Assembly: GCA_007116605.1 (NCBI GenBank)
Contig: SKID01000121.1
Coordinates: 1 to 16,562, forward strand
Direction: 5' to 3'
DNA from: Tissierellia bacterium
GTDB taxonomy: Bacteria; Bacillota; Clostridia; Tissierellales; Dethiosulfatibacteraceae
DNA length: 16,562 bases
The notes beneath the pieces were generated by a model, which had not been told where the DNA came from, did no database searches, and saw only the letters and a program-made list of their open reading frames with translations. The position numbers were made by a program, and so were the translations under genes. This document shows, piece after piece, positions 14,327 through 16,562 of the stretch (its first letter is position 1; each line of letters begins with the position of its first letter).

Positions 14327-14950
14327 TTATTTCACATCAATAATCACTTTTCGATAAGGGTCTTCCCCTTCAGAGTAGGTGATAATATCTTTTTCCCCTT
14401 GAAGCGCAGAATGAATAATTCTTCTTTCATATGGATTCATGGGTTCAAGTCGAACTTTTTTATTGTAGTATCGGCTTTTATCAGCCATTTTATGAGCTAA
14501 CCTAACCAAAGTCTCTTCTCTTTTTGCTCGATAGTTTTCCACATCCACAATTGTTCTTACATAATCTTGACGATCTTTATTAATAACTAAGCTTAACAAA
14601 TACTGTAGTGCGTCTAGATTTTTGCCTCTTTTTCCAATTAATATTCCTTTATCATCAGGATCTATTCTATTCACATGAATATTAAGCACATCATCATTAA
14701 GTTCTACACTAAAGTCACATTCTATATCCATCTTTTCGAACAATGTCTGTAAAAAGTCTTTTGCCTTTTCCTTAGGTCCATCAATAACTGTAATTTTAAC
14801 TTTTGCGTTTTTTGACAAAATTCCTAAAAAACTGCGACTTGGTTCTTGAACAATTTCTATCTCAACTTCACTGATATCTGCTTTTAATTCTTCTAATCCA
14901 AGACTGACTGCTTTTTCAACGGTTTCACTTTCTTTAATTATGAATTTCAT
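14327..14950 (-). CDS. jag: RNA-binding protein Jag/KhpB (EloR)
   Basis: A 207-residue cytoplasmic RNA-binding protein, in streptococci linked to cell elongation with its partner KhpA and always encoded beside YidC. Domain order: Jag_N (1-52, KFIIKESETVEKAVSLGLEEL and SRSFLGIL), a KH-like domain with GILIGKRGKNLDALQYL (102-118), and an R3H domain with RRIIH (Arg176, His180) and a DPYRKVII end. Its ATG overlaps the yidC stop by 4 nt, indicating translational coupling. The linker between Jag_N and KH is short. Confidence 0.95.
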   Translation of the reverse strand: MKFIIKESETVEKAVSLGLEELKADISEVEIEIVQEPSRSFLGILSKNAKVKITVIDGPKEKAKDFLQTLFEKMDIECDFSVELNDDVLNIHVNRIDPDDKGILIGKRGKNLDALQYLLSLVINKDRQDYVRTIVDVENYRAKREETLVRLAHKMADKSRYYNKKVRLEPMNPYERRIIHSALQGEKDIITYSEGEDPYRKVIIDVK

Positions 14951-15729
14951 TTGGTTTTTACCTCCACGAGTTTTCTACCATTATGAAGAGCCACATACTG
15001 TTGAGTAATTTGGAACAGATTACTAACAACCCAATATAAAGTTAAACCCGATGGAAAATTCAAAGCAAAGAAAAATATCATCACTGGCATCATCATAGCC
15101 ATTGTATTTTGAGTTGCTGCTTGTTGATCATTACCAGTTGGTTGAGTAGACGTAGTCATTTTTGTTTGTACATATGTGGTAATACCAGCTAAAATAGCCA
15201 AAATTGGTATAGCTGCTCCTATTAATGGCAGTGTTGCTCCACCCATCCCTAATCCGTTGACAAGGCCATTTTCGAAAACATGATTCGCAGCAAAACCTAA
15301 ATCATTAATCCAAATAAAGCTTTTATTAATCATATCATAAGCCATTTGGTTTCCATTAAAAACATAAGTGACAGGTTCTCTTAAAACATAGAAAAAGCCA
15401 ATTAAAAACGGGAATTGAATCAATAATGGAAGACATCCTCCCATAGGGTTGACATTATTTTCTTTATATAGTTCCATTGTCTTTCTATTCAGGGTTTCTG
15501 AATCATTTTTATACTTCAGTTTTAACTTTGCTAATTCAGGATTAAGTTCCTGCATTTTTTTCATAGAATCTGTTTGTTTTTTTGTCAAAGGAAATAATAC
15601 TAATTTTAGTAAAATTGATGCCACGATGATTGCCATCGCATAAGCTGATATCAATGGATTGTCTAATATAGACAAAACATCATAAATGATTTTAACAATG
15701 AAACCCAAGGGTCTTGCGATCATTTGCAT
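14947..15729 (-). CDS. yidC: Membrane protein insertase YidC/SpoIIIJ/Oxa1
   Basis: Inserts and folds membrane proteins, alone or with SecYEG. The ATG at 15727-15729 has GGAGG eight nt upstream and gives 260 residues; the upstream TTG at 15744 overlaps that site. The core shows a first transmembrane segment ending ILLKLVLFPLTKKQ (about 30-52), a cytoplasmic coiled-coil MKKMQELNPELAKLK (56-70), NPMGGCLPLLIQFPFLIGFFYVL (94-116), a transmembrane segment near 165-187, and MMMPVMIFFFALNFPSGLTLYWVVSN (212-237). Lys42 stands where an Arg is usual in the substrate groove. The N-terminus has no lipobox Cys, unlike Bacillus SpoIIIJ. The tail is short. Confidence 0.95.
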   Translation of the reverse strand: MQMIARPLGFIVKIIYDVLSILDNPLISAYAMAIIVASILLKLVLFPLTKKQTDSMKKMQELNPELAKLKLKYKNDSETLNRKTMELYKENNVNPMGGCLPLLIQFPFLIGFFYVLREPVTYVFNGNQMAYDMINKSFIWINDLGFAANHVFENGLVNGLGMGGATLPLIGAAIPILAILAGITTYVQTKMTTSTQPTGNDQQAATQNTMAMMMPVMIFFFALNFPSGLTLYWVVSNLFQITQQYVALHNGRKLVEVKTK

Positions 15730-15745
15730 GAAATAAACCTCCAAG

Positions 15746-15955
15746 TCATACTAAAGGGTCGTATCCTCCAGGGTTAAAAGGATGGCATTTAACAATCCGT
15801 TTAAAACCCAAAAAAAGACCTTTCAGTAATCCATATTTTTCTAAAGCTTCTTTCGTGTATTGAGAACACGTTGGGTAAAATCGGCAATTACTTCTACCGT
15901 TTTTACTTGAATATTTTTGATATAACTGAATCATACCAATGACGATTTTTGTCAC
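15746..15955 (-). CDS. yidD: Membrane protein insertion efficiency factor YidD
   Basis: A small, amphipathic, membrane-associated protein always found between rnpA and yidC that helps membrane protein insertion. Key motifs are CRFYPTCSQYT and KCHPFNPGGYDPLV. The GTG at 15953-15955 follows GAAGGAATAATT and starts two nt after the rnpA stop, giving 69 residues. A longer frame from the GTG at 15973 overlaps rnpA and reads through the ribosome binding site. Coupled translation from rnpA is likely. Confidence 0.94.
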   Translation of the reverse strand: MTKIVIGMIQLYQKYSSKNGRSNCRFYPTCSQYTKEALEKYGLLKGLFLGFKRIVKCHPFNPGGYDPLV

Positions 15956-15957
15956 AA

Positions 15958-16299
15958 TTATTCCTTCTTCCACACCTTCGACTTTTTCAGAAGTCTCACA
16001 TAAGATTTTTCTAAGTCAGAAAAATCTGAATCTTTTCCAGTTAGTCGACACATGACAACGATATCATAACCATCTTTTACTTGGTCTTTGTATTTACGGA
16101 TAATCTCTTTTAATCGTCGCCTTACTTTATTTCTTGTTACAGCCTTCCTGATTTTTTTTGCTGTAGTCACTCCAAATCTTTTGTTTTCTCGATTTCTTTG
16201 ATAAACAAACAAAACCAAATTGTAATCAGAGCAAGATGTACCTTTTGAATAGACTTTTCTAAAATCTTTGTTTTTAGTAATCGTATTTTCTTTTTTCAT
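15958..16299 (-). CDS. rnpA: Ribonuclease P protein component
   Basis: A 113-residue basic protein subunit of RNase P, which binds the pre-tRNA 5' leader and assists the RNA catalyst in 5' maturation. It starts MKKENTITKNKDFRKVYSKG, carries the FGVTTAKKIRKAVTRNK region, and has the conserved RNR helix RNKVRRRLKEIIR (about 67-79). AAGGA precedes the ATG by seven nt. It follows rpmH by 50 nt across a hairpin, and the two are probably transcribed together as in other bacteria. Confidence 0.96.
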   Translation of the reverse strand: MKKENTITKNKDFRKVYSKGTSCSDYNLVLFVYQRNRENKRFGVTTAKKIRKAVTRNKVRRRLKEIIRKYKDQVKDGYDIVVMCRLTGKDSDFSDLEKSYVRLLKKSKVWKKE

Positions 16300-16325
16300 T
16301 TAGTTTTCCTTAGTGGACTAAATGG

Positions 16326-16351
16326 AACAAAAGGCCCTATAACAGAGCCTT
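16326..16351 (-). terminator. Hairpin after rpmH, possible attenuating terminator
   Basis: On the minus strand, AAGGCTCT-GTTAT-AGGGCCTT (16331-16351) forms an 8-pair stem (one G.U) followed by TTGTT. It overlaps the rpmH stop codon. A leaky terminator here would set L34 expression above that of rnpA and the downstream genes. Confidence 0.5.
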
Positions 16352-16484
16352 ACGCTGATAATCTTTTTCTTCCTCTTGCTCTACGTTTTCTTAAAATATT
16401 TCTTCCAGCACTTGATTTCATTCTTTTTCTGAAACCATGCTCTTTGCTTCTTTGTCTTTTTTTAGGTTGATAAGTTCTTTTCAT
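16350..16484 (-). CDS. rpmH: Large ribosomal subunit protein bL34
   Basis: A 44-residue, highly basic ribosomal protein: it begins MKRTYQPKKRQRSKEHGFRK, continues with RMKSSAGRNILRKRRARGRK and ends RLSA, the complete L34 signature. The ATG at 16482-16484 has a near-perfect AAGGAGGTGG nine nt upstream (16491-16500). It is the first gene of the cluster on this side of the origin. The 78 bases beyond it are AT-rich. A weak promoter candidate there is TTGAGC (16556-16561) with TATGTT (16533-16538), 17 bp apart. No DnaA box is seen before the edge. Confidence 0.97.
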   Translation of the reverse strand: MKRTYQPKKRQRSKEHGFRKRMKSSAGRNILRKRRARGRKRLSA

Positions 16485-16562
16485 TTCAATCCACCTCCTT
16501 ATACATTTTGTGTTTATTCTATCTATTTAATAAACATATTTTTTTACATAACTCTGCTCAAA

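Noticed and set aside
16533..16561. rpmH promoter TTGAGC-17-TATGTT
   Set aside because: Only 4/6 matches in each box, in very AT-rich sequence that runs off the window; mentioned with rpmH but not listed as a separate feature.

Overview
The window reads as the oriC-proximal region of a low-GC Gram-positive bacterium, most likely an anaerobic member of the Clostridia. Evidence: AT-rich DNA, strong AGGAGG ribosome binding sites, the conserved series rpmH-rnpA-yidD-yidC-jag-mnmE-mnmG-rsmG-noc-parA-parB (the Bacillus/Clostridium origin order), and a multi-subunit [FeFe]-hydrogenase. Genus cannot be fixed from the sequence. Every gene lies on the minus strand. By synteny, dnaA and oriC should lie just beyond the right edge, so all genes are transcribed away from the origin.

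Right part (about 10.2-16.5 kb): a compact block for RNA and membrane biogenesis. It holds ribosomal protein L34, the RNase P protein, YidD and the YidC insertase, the RNA-binding Jag/KhpB, the tRNA wobble-U34 enzymes MnmE and MnmG, and the 16S rRNA methylase RsmG. Gene gaps are tiny or overlapping. Two hairpins (after rpmH, and between jag and mnmE) may act as partial terminators.

Middle (7.7-10.2 kb): chromosome segregation and division-site control. Noc, ParA/Soj and ParB/Spo0J are encoded in order and closed by a strong terminator. Their DNA targets are also in the window: a perfect Noc-binding palindrome inside mnmE and a perfect parS-type palindrome inside the cysteine desulfurase gene. 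The Noc start is supported by a ribosome binding site and gives a protein without the N-terminal amphipathic helix known from Bacillus Noc.

Left-middle (2.8-7.5 kb): a four-gene hydrogenase operon, hydC-hydD-hydB-hydA (equivalent to hndABCD), for NAD(H)- and probably ferredoxin-coupled H2 metabolism. It is driven by a promoter with perfect consensus boxes. A 28-bp perfect palindrome covers its -35 box and looks like a repressor operator. A strong terminator ends the operon.

Left end (1-2.8 kb): a class V aminotransferase/cysteine desulfurase with its own promoter and a roughly 220-nt leader that can form alternative structures, then a membrane-anchored DUF5711-like protein directly abutting a CvpA-family membrane gene cut by the window edge. 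No mobile element, CRISPR array, tRNA or rRNA was seen. The content is mostly ordinary. The points most worth a second look are the hydrogenase operator, the desulfurase leader, the short Noc N-terminus and the two embedded ParB/Noc sites.
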